Of a stretch of 64,000 bases of DNA, positions 1 through 8,386 are shown in pieces. The translations under genes were made by a program, and so were the position numbers. Each line of letters begins with the position of its first letter. The stretch's first letter is position 1. Source of the DNA: Thiobacillus sp. 0-1251 (GTDB lineage Bacteria > Pseudomonadota > Gammaproteobacteria > Burkholderiales > Thiobacillaceae). Below the pieces are notes generated by a model. That model was not told where the DNA came from. It saw only the letters and a program-made list of their open reading frames with translations, and ran no database searches. The stretch spans positions 372,001-436,000 of the forward strand of contig MKWL01000001.1 of assembly GCA_001899305.1 (NCBI GenBank), given 5' to 3'.

Positions 1-1
1 G

Positions 2-967
2 TTCGGAGTCGGCATGACGCTTGCCTCCGGCTGCGGCAACAAGACGCTGATCCGTATCGGCGGCGGCAATCTCAAGTCGGTCATGGTGTTGCTGGTCATC
101 GCGCTGATCGCGTATTTCATGATCAATCCCTTCCCGGGCAGCGACAAGACCCTCTATTCCACCCTGTTCTACCCCTGGACCAATCCGACCGCCGTTGCGT
201 TGACGACCAACCAGGATCTTGGCGCGATGCTCTTTGGCGACAAGGCCGCCACCGGCCGCATGGTCATGGGGGCCATCATCGGCGGCCTGCTGCTGATCTG
301 GGCCTTCAAGTCGGCCGATTTCCGCGGCAGTTTCGACAACATCCTTGGCGGCCTCGTGGTCGGCCTCGCAGTACTGGCCGCCTGGTATATCACCAGCAAC
401 ATCCGGGTGGATGCCAGCGGCGACATTCTCACGCTGCAATCCTTCGTCCAGGACTGGGATCTGTATGCGCCGGCCGACGCGGTCAGGCCCGCCGCAGCCG
501 GTCCGCTCGCCGCGCAGTCCTTCACCTTCATCAACCCCATGGGGCAAACCCTCGGCTACGTGGCGAGCGGCTTCGACCGTACGCTGCTCACCTTCGGCAT
601 CATGGCGCTGGCAGGCGTGATCGCCGGTTCCTTGCTGTGGTCGGTGATTTCCCGCAATTTCCGGATCGAGTGGTTCGCCTCCGTCCGCGATTTCTTCAAC
701 CACCTGGTGGGCGCGATCCTGATGGGGTTTGGCGGCGTGCTGGCGATGGGCTGCACCATCGGGCAGGGCGTCACCGGCTTCTCCACCCTGGCGCTGGGTT
801 CCATCCTCACCTTCGTCGCCATCGTGCTCGGCAGCGCCATCACGATGAAAGTGCAGTACTACAAGATGGTGTACGAGAGCGAGGCGACTTTCCTCAAGGC
901 ATTCATCACCGCGCTGGCCGATCTCCGGCTGCTGCCTGCCGGAATGCGCAAGCTGGAAGCGGTTTAA
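2..967 (+). CDS. YeeE/YedE family sulfur-compound transporter, 5' truncated
   Basis: Polytopic inner-membrane protein of the YeeE/YedE (TsuA-like) family, whose characterised members import thiosulfate or related sulfur compounds. The frame is already open at base 2 (FGVG precedes the first ATG at 14), so the true start lies outside the window. Two family hallmarks are visible: a Cys in SGCGNKTLIRIGGG near the beginning and a second in MGCTIGQGVTGFSTLALGS near the end, both next to hydrophobic helices; in TsuA such cysteines line the substrate path. At least seven hydrophobic segments are present. A sulfur importer fits a sulfur-oxidising host. No partner TusA-like gene is visible here. The family call is confident; the substrate is inference. 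Confidence 0.85.
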   Translation, partial: FGVGMTLASGCGNKTLIRIGGGNLKSVMVLLVIALIAYFMINPFPGSDKTLYSTLFYPWTNPTAVALTTNQDLGAMLFGDKAATGRMVMGAIIGGLLLIWAFKSADFRGSFDNILGGLVVGLAVLAAWYITSNIRVDASGDILTLQSFVQDWDLYAPADAVRPAAAGPLAAQSFTFINPMGQTLGYVASGFDRTLLTFGIMALAGVIAGSLLWSVISRNFRIEWFASVRDFFNHLVGAILMGFGGVLAMGCTIGQGVTGFSTLALGSILTFVAIVLGSAITMKVQYYKMVYESEATFLKAFITALADLRLLPAGMRKLEAV

Positions 968-1045
968 AGCACATTTGGCTTTGACGCGAATTCAAAATCC
1001 AGTATAATTTTGCGCTTTGCCGGACATGGCACTTGTCAGGTAAAA

Positions 1046-1121
1046 GGGTCGGTAGCTCAGCCGGTAGAGCAGCGGACTTTTAATCCGTTGGTCGCGAGTT
1101 CGAATCTCGCCCGACCCACCA
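1046..1121 (+). tRNA. tRNA-Lys (anticodon UUU)
   Basis: A complete 76-nt cloverleaf. The acceptor stem GGGTCGG pairs with CCGACCC, followed by A and an encoded CCA. The D arm has AGCTCAGCCGGTAGAGC, the anticodon loop is CTTTTAA with anticodon TTT, and the T arm contains GTTCGAATC. The 3' 46 bases are repeated exactly at 8307-8352, because an integrative element used this gene as its attachment site and restored the functional 3' end on the left side. Confidence 0.97.
1076..1121 (+). repeat. attL, 46-bp direct repeat (tRNA-Lys 3' end)
   Basis: Identical to 8307-8352, from the anticodon loop (ACTTTTAATCCG) to the terminal CCA. Identity stops exactly at both sides (G versus A before, A versus C after). 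Integration into a tRNA 3' half is typical of tyrosine recombinases. Confidence 0.93.
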
Positions 1122-1129
1122 ATATCTAA

Positions 1130-1159
1130 AAGGCTTAGCCGTAAAGGCTAGGCCTTTTT
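1130..1159. terminator. Bidirectional hairpin after tRNA-Lys and integrase
   Basis: Stem AAGGCTTAGCC / GGCTAGGCCTT with one G-U type mismatch, loop GTAAA, then a T run on the plus strand and an A run before it. It lies between the tRNA and the convergent integrase stop at 1148, so it probably ends both transcripts. It belongs to the inserted element; the chromosomal terminator of the tRNA is now at 8361-8386. Confidence 0.7.
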
Positions 1160-2209
1160 CAATTCCTGGCGTGGGGAAAACGTGGAAAACTGCACCACAT
1201 TCCCACCCTGGCCGTTCTCGATCCGAGACGCCGCAGCCGCTAGATGCTCGGTTGCATACTTCGCATAACGATCCACCATGCTGCGGGACTTCCATCCCCC
1301 GAGTTCCTTGAGTTCGTCGCAGCTGGTACCAGCCTGACGGTGCCAAGAAGCCCAGGTATGGCGCAGATCGTGAAAGCGTAAGTCCTCGATTCCTGCCTTT
1401 TCCAGTGAGGTATGCCAGGCGCTGTTACTTAACTCCCAGCGTATCGGGCTGCCCTGATAGGTGAAGCAGTAGCGAGAATGCTTTCCAATCTGCCCCCTGA
1501 GTACGGAGACCGAATCTGCATTCAGCGGCACGCCTCGCGGCGTTCCATTCTTGGTTTGATTGAGCCAGGCAGTTTTACGCTGCAAATCCACCCGATCCCA
1601 TTCCAAGCCGGTAATTTCCCGCGCCCGGCAACCGGTGGCGAGGGCAAAGCGGACAATCGCGGCCAAGTGTTCGGGGCAGGAACGGATTAAACGCTCCGCC
1701 TCTTCCCTGTTTAGCCAACGATCCCGCTCGACCTCTCCCGGAAGCAGGCGAATCTTCGGAAACGTGGTGATCCACTGCCATTCATCGCGCGCCATACGTA
1801 ACAGGGCGCGAATCGTGGCTAGGTAGCGGTTGATCGTCGCGGGCATGTTGCCCTTCTTCATTTCCCCCTGGATGACAGTCCAGATGGTATCGCCCGAAAT
1901 CTCATCGAGATTCAGATGACCCAAGTAGGGGTCGAGGTTGCGACAAATCCGCCGAACATCACCAATGCTTCTGAGGTTCGCTTTGAGCGCGAGGTACCGT
2001 ACAACCGCTTCTTGCCAAGAACGCTTGGGCTTTATTCCGAAGTGCGCTTCGTTGTATGCCGCCAGCTTTAGCTGCGCGAGATACGCTTCGGCTGCACCGC
2101 GGTCTTCAGTCCGAGCGCTTTGGCGTACGCGTTCGCCGTTTGGTAAGACGGCGTCAATCCACCAGAAACGAGAGTCTTGTCTCCGGTAGATTCCGGTTTC
2201 ACGGGCCAT
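1148..2209 (-). CDS. Tyrosine recombinase/integrase of the tRNA-Lys element
   Basis: Site-specific recombinase of 353 aa that would integrate and excise the element at tRNA-Lys. The N-terminal part (about 1-150) carries the SAM-like arm and core-binding domains; the catalytic domain follows. Catalytic residues seen: R195 in [15 protein letters not shown]280 and R283 in [14 protein letters not shown], and Y315 in MVDRYAKY. The second catalytic His is replaced by W306 (LGGWKS), a known variant. Its 3' end points at attL, the usual orientation. The start at 2209 lies inside the end of the upstream AlpA-like ORF, a 142-nt overlap, which may couple their translation. Confidence 0.93.
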   Translation of the reverse strand: MARETGIYRRQDSRFWWIDAVLPNGERVRQSARTEDRGAAEAYLAQLKLAAYNEAHFGIKPKRSWQEAVVRYLALKANLRSIGDVRRICRNLDPYLGHLNLDEISGDTIWTVIQGEMKKGNMPATINRYLATIRALLRMARDEWQWITTFPKIRLLPGEVERDRWLNREEAERLIRSCPEHLAAIVRFALATGCRAREITGLEWDRVDLQRKTAWLNQTKNGTPRGVPLNADSVSVLRGQIGKHSRYCFTYQGSPIRWELSNSAWHTSLEKAGIEDLRFHDLRHTWASWHRQAGTSCDELKELGGWKSRSMVDRYAKYATEHLAAAASRIENGQGGNVVQFSTFSPRQELKKA

Positions 2210-2427
2210 AAGGTTTTCTCCTTTCCGGCCCGCCCTTGCTCGCGGGATTTATAGTCATCCAGCCAGGCATCGAGGTCAAGCTTGTCGTAGAGACAGCGCC
2301 GACCCAGCTTGATGAAGGGGACACCAAGCTCGACGAGCAGGGTCACCCCGATACCGAGATATTCCCCGGCTTGTTCCTTGTTCAAGCAACGCGCAGCGGG
2401 CAAAGGCAGGGCGGTTCCCTCTTTCAT
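2068..2427 (-). CDS. AlpA-like helix-turn-helix DNA-binding protein (excisionase candidate)
   Basis: A 119-aa protein starting [20 protein letters not shown]. Residues about 14-52 ([20 protein letters not shown], then a basic [20 protein letters not shown] stretch) match the winged HTH of the AlpA/MerR-like excisionase group that regulates integrases of P4-type elements. The start at 2427 overlaps the stop of the Rep-like gene by one base (TAATG), which suggests translational coupling. The C-terminal ~45 residues are read from DNA that also encodes the integrase N terminus in another frame, so the tail is poorly constrained and the functional part is probably the first 70 residues. The role as Xis or as activator of int is inference. 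Confidence 0.7.
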   Translation of the reverse strand: MKEGTALPLPAARCLNKEQAGEYLGIGVTLLVELGVPFIKLGRRCLYDKLDLDAWLDDYKSREQGRAGKEKTLWPVKPESTGDKTLVSGGLTPSYQTANAYAKALGLKTAVQPKRISRS

Positions 2428-3743
2428 TAACCGCCTCGCGACTGCCGTAGATACTGGCGAGCCTCTTCCTCGATGTCGGGTGATTCGTTCACCTGGTTGA
2501 GGATGGAATTGAAGCGCCGCGCCTTGATCCTGACTTTCTCTTCGACGTACTGGTCTGGGTGGATGCCCTCCCACATGCAGAGCGTGTGCAGATGGTTATC
2601 CAGACGGAGGCGCAGGCCATCCCAGGCGGCATCCAAGCTCAGGTGACCATTCAAGGCCATCAAGGTCGTCATGGAAGACAGCATCCGGGAAAGAACCTGT
2701 TTTTCGCTGGGTGCGCTCACAGAGGTAAAGCGATCCAGCAATGGCCCGCCATCCTCCCCCCAGTCGATAGACGCCAAACAGGCCCACAGAGGATGCACAG
2801 GCCAGCGTGAGCGGGTTGAATCCTGTTCGCTGGGCAAGGTCAGGCGCAGCCATTCATCGGTGGCGTAGGCCCACAGGCCGCCCAGGTGACGCAAGGTTTG
2901 ATGTAGGGTGGATAAACCCTTCTGCGTCAGCAGTTCGCGTTTGAATTCGAATTCCAGCCGCCAGATCGGGCGCACCCCATCCCATCCGGCCTTGAGCCAA
3001 AGCTCTTTGAGGTATTCCTTGCCGCTGGTCTGGATTTCCAGGGACTTGTTATACAGGCGGGCAGCGATCACCCCACCCATGCCGATAGACCAACCGGAGA
3101 ACTGGCCGAGGCAGGAATAGGACTGGATATTGTGAGCACGCGTCACCCAGGCATGACGGGACCAGCTTTCCATATCCGCATCGCACATGAAATCGACATA
3201 GAGGTCGATTCGGCTTGTCCGGGCGGGCTCAACGTCGCCCAGCTTCAGAAGAACGTCGCTAAGTGTCGCTTCCGCCCGTTGAGGCGAGAACGCCGATAGC
3301 ATGGGGCTGGATACCTGGACATAGGCCATCGGCAGGGTGCCGGACTTGGGCCGTGAGAGTGAGATGCGGAAAGCGTTATCCCGGAGGACGAAGGGAAAGA
3401 TGCCCGAGCCTTTGTCCTTGACCTCAAAGACATGCTCATCGACGACATACTGGGCCTTCGCCTGTTCCGATTCATGTTCGGACTGGGCGATTTTCTTGAG
3501 GGTTTCCAGCTTACGGGTAACCGAATCGGCCAGCATACCGGGATAGGAAAGATAAAGACTGTCCACGCCCCAGCGCAAAGGCACAAACCCTATTTCCTCA
3601 CAATTGCAGTTATTGGATGCTGTGTTACTAGGCACCGCATCCTTATCCAACGCCGCGCATTGGTCAGCCGCGCAGGCGCGGCCTGCCCCACACGCGTCGT
3701 CGGACTGAAGTTTGTTTTCTGTTTCCTGGGATTCCATATCCAT
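2427..3743 (-). CDS. Rep-like replication initiation factor of the element
   Basis: A 438-aa protein resembling the plasmid/phage replication initiation factor (Rep_trans) group. Seen in order: an N-terminal cysteine-rich stretch (about 1-45); WGVDSLYLSYPG; a core with SRIDLYVDFMCDAD; ARLYNKSLEIQTSGKEYLKEL; WRLEFEFKREL; and a C-terminal helical domain ending near the AlpA-like start. The RxDxxVD, YNK and WRxExE signatures recur in rolling-circle-type initiators. If correct, the element can replicate after excision, which would help it persist and spread. The catalytic tyrosine cannot be assigned with certainty; Y in GKEYLKEL or YNKS are candidates. Overlaps the next gene by one base. Confidence 0.6.
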   Translation of the reverse strand: MDMESQETENKLQSDDACGAGRACAADQCAALDKDAVPSNTASNNCNCEEIGFVPLRWGVDSLYLSYPGMLADSVTRKLETLKKIAQSEHESEQAKAQYVVDEHVFEVKDKGSGIFPFVLRDNAFRISLSRPKSGTLPMAYVQVSSPMLSAFSPQRAEATLSDVLLKLGDVEPARTSRIDLYVDFMCDADMESWSRHAWVTRAHNIQSYSCLGQFSGWSIGMGGVIAARLYNKSLEIQTSGKEYLKELWLKAGWDGVRPIWRLEFEFKRELLTQKGLSTLHQTLRHLGGLWAYATDEWLRLTLPSEQDSTRSRWPVHPLWACLASIDWGEDGGPLLDRFTSVSAPSEKQVLSRMLSSMTTLMALNGHLSLDAAWDGLRLRLDNHLHTLCMWEGIHPDQYVEEKVRIKARRFNSILNQVNESPDIEEEARQYLRQSRGG

Positions 3744-3836
3744 TCCTTTTGAGGTACCAGCGTGCCGACATGGCTTCTGGAATGGATACGGATTAAATAG
3801 ACCGAGACGGCCTCACCCCATGGACTGAAATTGAAA

Positions 3837-4745
3837 TCACAACATTGACAAGCTTCCTGTTTTTTGCCATTGGCGATACTCACGCAAACGCTGAGTTAGG
3901 TAGTTGGCATCTTCGATACGGTTCTGATAGCGGTCCAAACCCGCTTCATCACACATGTCCAGAATCTGGTCATGAGTGAAACCGCCATCTAACCATCCAC
4001 TAGCGTCCAGCATCGCAAACACCATGTAGAGGCCGGGATAGCGGATTTTCCCATTTAAGGCAGAGTTAGCTAGACGGTAGCCAATACGCTTCAGAAAGTC
4101 CGTCTCGGAATTCTCCTGAGCCTGCAAATGACGTTCCAGGAAAAAAGGATGGTGGCGCAGCAAACGCGGCTCAATATGAATTGCCTTGCAAAAAGCGCCT
4201 TCATCACCTGCCTTAGCCTGTGCAACTAAAATGGTCAGCTTCCGTCCGTGCAACATCAGAGAGAGGTAATTGTGGAAGGAGGCGAAAAAGAAAATCCAGA
4301 AGAATACTGCGCGCTTGGTTGCCTCAGTTCTGTCCTCATCACTTAGCTCTTCGTAGGCAAGTCGTGAAGCCTCTTCAGCTCCCGGCGTATCCGGAAACAT
4401 GCCCTCCATCCACGACCATGAATCATCTTCGCCTGCTTCGCGAATTTGTTCATCCATCCACGTTTGCTGTTCGTCTGTCGACATCGCGGCGACCTCGGCG
4501 TTTAACTCTTTATGGCCTTCTTCACCTAAGAGAAATAGCCATAGAGCGGTTCCAATCCGCCTCTCATCATCGAAAAGCCCAACATAACTATCCAGGGCCG
4601 CCCCCCGAAAGATTCCCTCGTATTTTCTTAAAAGCTTGGCCCATCTGGCCTGTGACTGAAGGTCCCGCAACATCTCCGCGTACTGCGGAGCCATCGTGAC
4701 GACAAGTTTTCTTGTCAATTCTTTATCTAATTGAAGCTTTGTCAT
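3837..4745 (-). CDS. Uncharacterised 302-aa protein of the integrative element
   Basis: I do not recognise a family. The protein is acidic and rich in Trp and Glu in the first half (WLFLLGEEGHKELNAEVAAM, DEQIREAGEDDSWSWMEGMF) with one hydrophobic stretch near residue 145 (RAVFFWIFFFASFHNYLSLM) that could be a membrane or buried helix. The second half is helical and more basic. It lies upstream of the Rep-like gene on the same strand with a 93-bp gap, so it could be part of the core transcript, or cargo. Base composition is lower in GC than the chromosome. Function unknown. Confidence 0.6.
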   Translation of the reverse strand: MTKLQLDKELTRKLVVTMAPQYAEMLRDLQSQARWAKLLRKYEGIFRGAALDSYVGLFDDERRIGTALWLFLLGEEGHKELNAEVAAMSTDEQQTWMDEQIREAGEDDSWSWMEGMFPDTPGAEEASRLAYEELSDEDRTEATKRAVFFWIFFFASFHNYLSLMLHGRKLTILVAQAKAGDEGAFCKAIHIEPRLLRHHPFFLERHLQAQENSETDFLKRIGYRLANSALNGKIRYPGLYMVFAMLDASGWLDGGFTHDQILDMCDEAGLDRYQNRIEDANYLTQRLREYRQWQKTGSLSML

Positions 4746-4960
4746 TCCACTCTTCTACTTCTTCAGCCTCTGCGTGACCCATCCTACAGTCTGCGACGAT
4801 TCCCGCCGTCATGCACCGGTTAGCAAGGACAACACGCCAATCTATCGTTGAAAGATGACGTTTCTGTCGCCAAGTTTTTGTGGTTAAACTCCTCCCCCAT
4901 AAATAAAACATCACCATTTATCTTCAAGCGCAATGCCTTATCAACCAAGGGGAAAACACA

Positions 4961-5332
4961 ATGAGCGAAGCCCAAGAAAAAACGTTTTTTGAATACGGTG
5001 AAGTCAAAGTCACCAATGCACGTTTCATTGTTCCATCGCAGACATATGCAATGTCTGGCATCACGTCGGTGAAATTCTTTACTGAAAAACCCAGCTTACT
5101 TTGGCCAATAGTAGCTTTCCTGATCGCCATCTTGATAGGCGTCGGTGATGGCAACATCTGGTCGGTCGGCATCCCGGTAATTATCGGCGTGGTACTCCTT
5201 TTACGTAAAGCAACCCATCACGTCGTACTCAGCAGCGCGTCCGGTGAGACACGTGCACTCAATAGCAAGAACAAAGAATTTATCGCGAACGTTATCAAAG
5301 CGCTAAACCAATCCATCGTTTCTCGCGGTTAA
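4961..5332 (+). CDS. DUF6232-like small membrane protein
   Basis: A 123-aa protein beginning MSEAQEKTFFEYGEVKVTNA. The N-terminal pattern (FFE-G-VKVTNARFIV, QTYAMSGITSVKF) resembles the DUF6232 group, small bacterial proteins of unknown function with a beta-rich domain around two transmembrane helices; here helices are at about 45-65 (LLWPIVAFLIAILIGVGDGN) and 66-85. The start has a purine-rich site (AAGGGGAAAA). It reads away from the Rep side and is followed after 31 bp by the 542-aa gene on the same strand, so the two are likely co-transcribed cargo. Confidence 0.7.
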   Translation: MSEAQEKTFFEYGEVKVTNARFIVPSQTYAMSGITSVKFFTEKPSLLWPIVAFLIAILIGVGDGNIWSVGIPVIIGVVLLLRKATHHVVLSSASGETRALNSKNKEFIANVIKALNQSIVSRG

Positions 5333-5363
5333 CCCATCGGTTAATACATCGGACCCCGTTTCC

Positions 5364-6992
5364 ATGAAGACCAGTGATGTCAAGTACGGCGATAAAAGCG
5401 GAGGGATAGAAGACAGTGGTGACGCCGCTGAGCTTCGCGGTGCGATCCCACCTTCAGAATCCGATGAAGCGTTGGCGAAAATACAGGCTGAGCAGGAGCC
5501 AGCAGAGGAGGCTTTTCTACCACGTGTGCTGAAGCGCTTCGGTCCTTGGAAGCGCTGGGTTTGGTACTGGCAGACCCGACAACATGAGCGCGTCGAGTCT
5601 GACTTCTGGCGGGATCGTGATCCCAAGGAGAATGCGCGTGGCTGCCTACCCGATGAAGAGGGGGTCCAAGTGCCGGCAATATGGGTAGCCGAGCTATACA
5701 CGCCTTCTACAGTGGGAAGGCTACTCAAAGGAATTCATGATTTAGGTTGGGAGTACGGAAGGGTTGGGCACGACAGCCTGACCAAATGGATGAATGACGT
5801 GCGAGAAGGGCGTCAGGCGGGTTGGACAAGTCTTGGGCTGATATCGCCACCGGACGCTGCGCACTTAATGAGTGAGCGTACGGCTCCGTTGCCTTCTGGA
5901 GTGAAGGCGGCTTTGCCAATCTTGGTGTCACTTACCCCGAGTCTCACCGCCTTTGTTATTGCTTTCCTATTCGATGATACGGCCGCTACTTCGCTGGAAA
6001 CGCCTTTGCGTGCTGAGTTCAAGACGAGTATCCGCAGAGACCCGCTATTCCGACCTTGGCATGTCGCCCGATACGTCTTGATGGACCGGATGGCTCGCCT
6101 AGGGCACAGCATATATTCCCCAGATTTACTGCGTCGTGAAGCGGTGAAGTCCCACCTACAAAAACTTGAGAACGACTGTGTGAACTGGGTTCGGGACCAC
6201 CTTCCCGGCGCCTTCACCTTGCAACCCGGTTCACGTGTACCCACAGCCGCCCTGCTGGTAACTGAGCGAGTCAGGCCACTATCAGAGGAGGCTTCCAAGA
6301 TCAGAGCGTTTGATGGACTTGCTATAAATCGCGACTACGACGCATGGGAGTCTGATGAGTGGCCCCAAGCAGGTCTTGTTCTGCCGCGTGGCTGGGATGA
6401 CGAAGGGAATCGACTCGTCTTCACTTGTCGTAGACACGATGCCTTTCCTGACAGTCCTAGCTACCACGATCCCGCCTCAAATTGGACGATTGCCCAGCGG
6501 GCTGATGACCTTATCCGAGGCCTGCTGTCGCGATGGGCCCTTACCTGTCTACTGGATAGTTACCATGAGACTATGTCAGTATTGCGCGACCGAACCGCGC
6601 ACGATGGCAGGTATCGGCCTGTTCGGGATTTGAAGGAACTTCGCTCGCTCGCACGGACTACACTTTATGATATTGGTGTATGTGCGCAAGAGATTGTGGA
6701 ATTTGCTGAGTCGGATTTCAGTTATCGTTACGATGTATTGGAGATGTCCTACGTTCGAAAGGTGCGTGGTGAGAAGTCTGATCTTTTGAACGACCTCATA
6801 TCTTCACAAAAAATGCGCGCACGGCAGGTTCAGCGAGAGGCCGCTCTCCTGCAATCGACATTGTCAACTAGTAGCGACCTGTCCCAGACCATTTCTAACA
6901 TACGTATACAGCGACTCGTGGTTTTGCTGACGTTTGTGTCCATCGGCGTTGCGTTGTGGGCTGCGTTCCTCACATTCAAAACAGTTACGTAG
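5364..6992 (+). CDS. Uncharacterised 542-aa C-terminally anchored protein
   Basis: No family recognised. Residues 1-45 are acidic and look disordered. The middle holds a basic tryptophan-rich stretch (FGPWKRWVWYWQTRQHERVE, about 59-78), a hydrophobic segment near 185-205 (ALPILVSLTPSLTAFVIAFL), and a large soluble part. Residues about 475-515 look coiled coil, and the protein ends with one strong transmembrane helix (LVVLLTFVSIGVALWAAFLT), leaving the bulk on the cytoplasmic side. It is the largest cargo gene of the element and follows the DUF6232-like gene closely. A tail-anchored soluble protein paired with a small membrane protein on a mobile element could be a defence or stress module, but nothing in the sequence proves this. 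Confidence 0.65.
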   Translation: MKTSDVKYGDKSGGIEDSGDAAELRGAIPPSESDEALAKIQAEQEPAEEAFLPRVLKRFGPWKRWVWYWQTRQHERVESDFWRDRDPKENARGCLPDEEGVQVPAIWVAELYTPSTVGRLLKGIHDLGWEYGRVGHDSLTKWMNDVREGRQAGWTSLGLISPPDAAHLMSERTAPLPSGVKAALPILVSLTPSLTAFVIAFLFDDTAATSLETPLRAEFKTSIRRDPLFRPWHVARYVLMDRMARLGHSIYSPDLLRREAVKSHLQKLENDCVNWVRDHLPGAFTLQPGSRVPTAALLVTERVRPLSEEASKIRAFDGLAINRDYDAWESDEWPQAGLVLPRGWDDEGNRLVFTCRRHDAFPDSPSYHDPASNWTIAQRADDLIRGLLSRWALTCLLDSYHETMSVLRDRTAHDGRYRPVRDLKELRSLARTTLYDIGVCAQEIVEFAESDFSYRYDVLEMSYVRKVRGEKSDLLNDLISSQKMRARQVQREAALLQSTLSTSSDLSQTISNIRIQRLVVLLTFVSIGVALWAAFLTFKTVT

Positions 6993-7019
6993 TGCTGTGG
7001 TTGGAGCACAGCGAGAAGC

Positions 7020-7841
7020 TTAGCTTGCGGAGGTTCCTTCCTGGGCCGCTAAACTTTTGATGAGTTTCTGCATATCAGCTTCAGTATTCGTGATTCTAGC
7101 GACCTTCTCAAAATAGACGTTTGCAATGTCATCACTAGTTAGAACAAGGATTTGAAATGATCCTTTCGACTCGTCGCCAAGCGGAATTTTTCCAGGATGA
7201 CGTATTGGAGCGTCATCCCCTATTTCAAGAAGCCCGCTCCGGGCGTTTTTGAGGACAAGGTGGTTAATGGTGCCGCTTGCTTTCGCGTAGAATTCATCAA
7301 CCATGCCGTCATAAATTAGCACCCGCCCGTTGTGACTCGTCTTTGAGAGCACGTGCGCACGCACGAACGCCGGCGAGTCCTTCTCATCGAGTAAGCTATA
7401 TAACCATTGATTGCTGGCCAGTACCCTTAATGGGCCCTTCGTGATCATTGCGCCGATCGCCCAGCCCAGTAGAAAGCCCGTGACGGAGATGGCAACGAAA
7501 TAAGAAAGGATGTTTAACGCGTCCCGGTCAAATATTCCTTTGAAAGCCATAACCGACGGGGCGTTAGGGGTGCTGCTATCGGCACGTAAAATAGTAACGA
7601 ACTTATCAAGGGCGATATCCTTGATAGATGGGAAATGTTCATAGAGAGCGCCGTAATTGAGAATGCAATAGAAGACGGCATGCAGAAAAAAAGCGATCCC
7701 GACCACGCCTGATAACTGAGCCAATGGGCTTATAGGTGCGGATTCGCGCGTTACTTTTTCAGGAAAATAGACGCCGGCGAAGAAAAGAATGCCGGGTAGC
7801 AACAAGACCACAACAATGACAGTTGACCAGGCAATTGACAT
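7020..7841 (-). CDS. DUF6338-like membrane protein
   Basis: A 273-aa protein with an N-terminal transmembrane helix starting at residue 3 (AWSTVIVVVLLLPGILFFAG), a second near 50-70 and a third near 120-145, followed by a cytoplasmic beta-rich domain (RVLIYDGMVDEFYAKASGTI, KARITNTEADMQKLIKSL at the end). The layout, with a PG motif after the first helix and a C-terminal domain speaking of surface residues in short strands, resembles DUF6338 proteins, often seen on mobile islands. It converges on the 542-aa gene (27-bp gap). A 68-aa gene lies upstream on the same strand. Function unknown. Confidence 0.6.
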   Translation of the reverse strand: MSIAWSTVIVVVLLLPGILFFAGVYFPEKVTRESAPISPLAQLSGVVGIAFFLHAVFYCILNYGALYEHFPSIKDIALDKFVTILRADSSTPNAPSVMAFKGIFDRDALNILSYFVAISVTGFLLGWAIGAMITKGPLRVLASNQWLYSLLDEKDSPAFVRAHVLSKTSHNGRVLIYDGMVDEFYAKASGTINHLVLKNARSGLLEIGDDAPIRHPGKIPLGDESKGSFQILVLTSDDIANVYFEKVARITNTEADMQKLIKSLAAQEGTSAS

Positions 7842-7894
7842 TGCTTGCTATGCCCGGTGTGGCATTATCCCGCAGTCAGCTTGGGGTGCGAAGG

Positions 7895-8101
7895 TTATAT
7901 CTGTGGCAGCGTTGCAGCAGCATGCACATCAATAGGCTGCTTAGATTTCTTTTTTGCGACCAGAATTTCATCGACGACCGTTCCCAATGTCACGGCTTCG
8001 CGCCCCGGGCGCGTCAAGACCGTCATGACGATACTCGGGTCGCCTGCTAGCCGAACGAGCTGATCGTATAAGTCCTCTTCTTTTCTGGTCATGAAGCGCA
8101 T
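7895..8101 (-). CDS. Small 68-aa protein upstream of the DUF6338-like gene
   Basis: Sequence begins MRFMTRKEEDLYDQLVRLAG and contains DPSIVMTVLTRPGREAVTLG. It is soluble, charged and helix-rich at the N terminus. No family recognised. It is read 53 bp ahead of the DUF6338-like gene on the same strand and is the right-most gene of the element, so it may be a small regulator or partner. Because of its short length it may also be a chance ORF, although its codon use resembles neighbouring genes. Confidence 0.4.
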   Translation of the reverse strand: MRFMTRKEEDLYDQLVRLAGDPSIVMTVLTRPGREAVTLGTVVDEILVAKKKSKQPIDVHAAATLPQI

Positions 8102-8306
8102 TTTTTAATGTATCCCACTTAACCTTAATCTACGAATACTAGATAGCATAAAAATAGGGCATAGGCAATGCGAGTCTATCCCATCCATCCTTCGCCTTTG
8201 CCGTTCTTGTAAGCGTTCCATCAATTGTGACAATAACGAACATGAGCCGGCGGCTATTGGCGAGCGTCGGCGGGCACGTTATAAATAAAAACAAGTAGTT
8301 AAATCA
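8102..8306. other. AT-richer right end of the element, no gene seen
   Basis: Between the last cargo gene and attR. It contains AT-rich runs (for example TAGATAGCATAAAAATAGGG near 8140) and would be expected to hold integrase arm-type sites and a promoter for the leftward 68-aa gene, but no clear repeat or promoter could be assigned. Confidence 0.4.
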
Positions 8307-8352
8307 ACTTTTAATCCGTTGGTCGCGAGTTCGAATCTCGCCCGACCCACCA
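8307..8352 (+). repeat. attR, 46-bp direct repeat of the tRNA-Lys 3' end
   Basis: Perfect copy of 1076-1121. It lacks the 5' half of a tRNA and so is not a second tRNA gene; it marks the original chromosomal continuation of tRNA-Lys. Confidence 0.93.
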
Positions 8353-8360
8353 CATCCAGA

Positions 8361-8386
8361 AAGCCACGCGGAAGCGTGGCTTTTTT
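8361..8386 (+). terminator. Original terminator of tRNA-Lys, stranded by the insertion
   Basis: Stem GCCACGC / GCGTGGC with a GGAA loop followed by TTTTTT, nine bases after the attR CCA. It would have ended the tRNA-Lys transcript before the element inserted. Confidence 0.85.

Larger units (their letters stand above)
1076..8352. mobile_element. Integrative element inserted in tRNA-Lys
   Basis: A 7.3-kb element bounded by perfect 46-bp direct repeats (1076-1121 and 8307-8352), the left one being the 3' part of tRNA-Lys. Just inside the left end, and reading towards it, lies a tyrosine integrase, followed by an AlpA-like DNA-binding protein and a Rep-like protein on the same strand. The rest is uncharacterised cargo: a 302-aa protein, a DUF6232-like membrane protein, a 542-aa C-terminally anchored protein, a DUF6338-like membrane protein and a 68-aa protein. 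The sequence is visibly more AT-rich than the flanks. Before insertion the tRNA would have run into the terminator at 8361-8386 and then the pilin gene. No conjugation or capsid genes are present, so transfer would need a helper. Confidence 0.9.

Noticed and set aside
4723-4917. 64-aa ORF upstream of the 302-aa protein
   Set aside because: Overlaps the start of the 302-aa gene, has no plausible start site and no recognisable composition.
8307-8352. Second tRNA-Lys gene
   Set aside because: Only the 3' 46 bases are present, with no acceptor 5' strand or D arm; it is attR.
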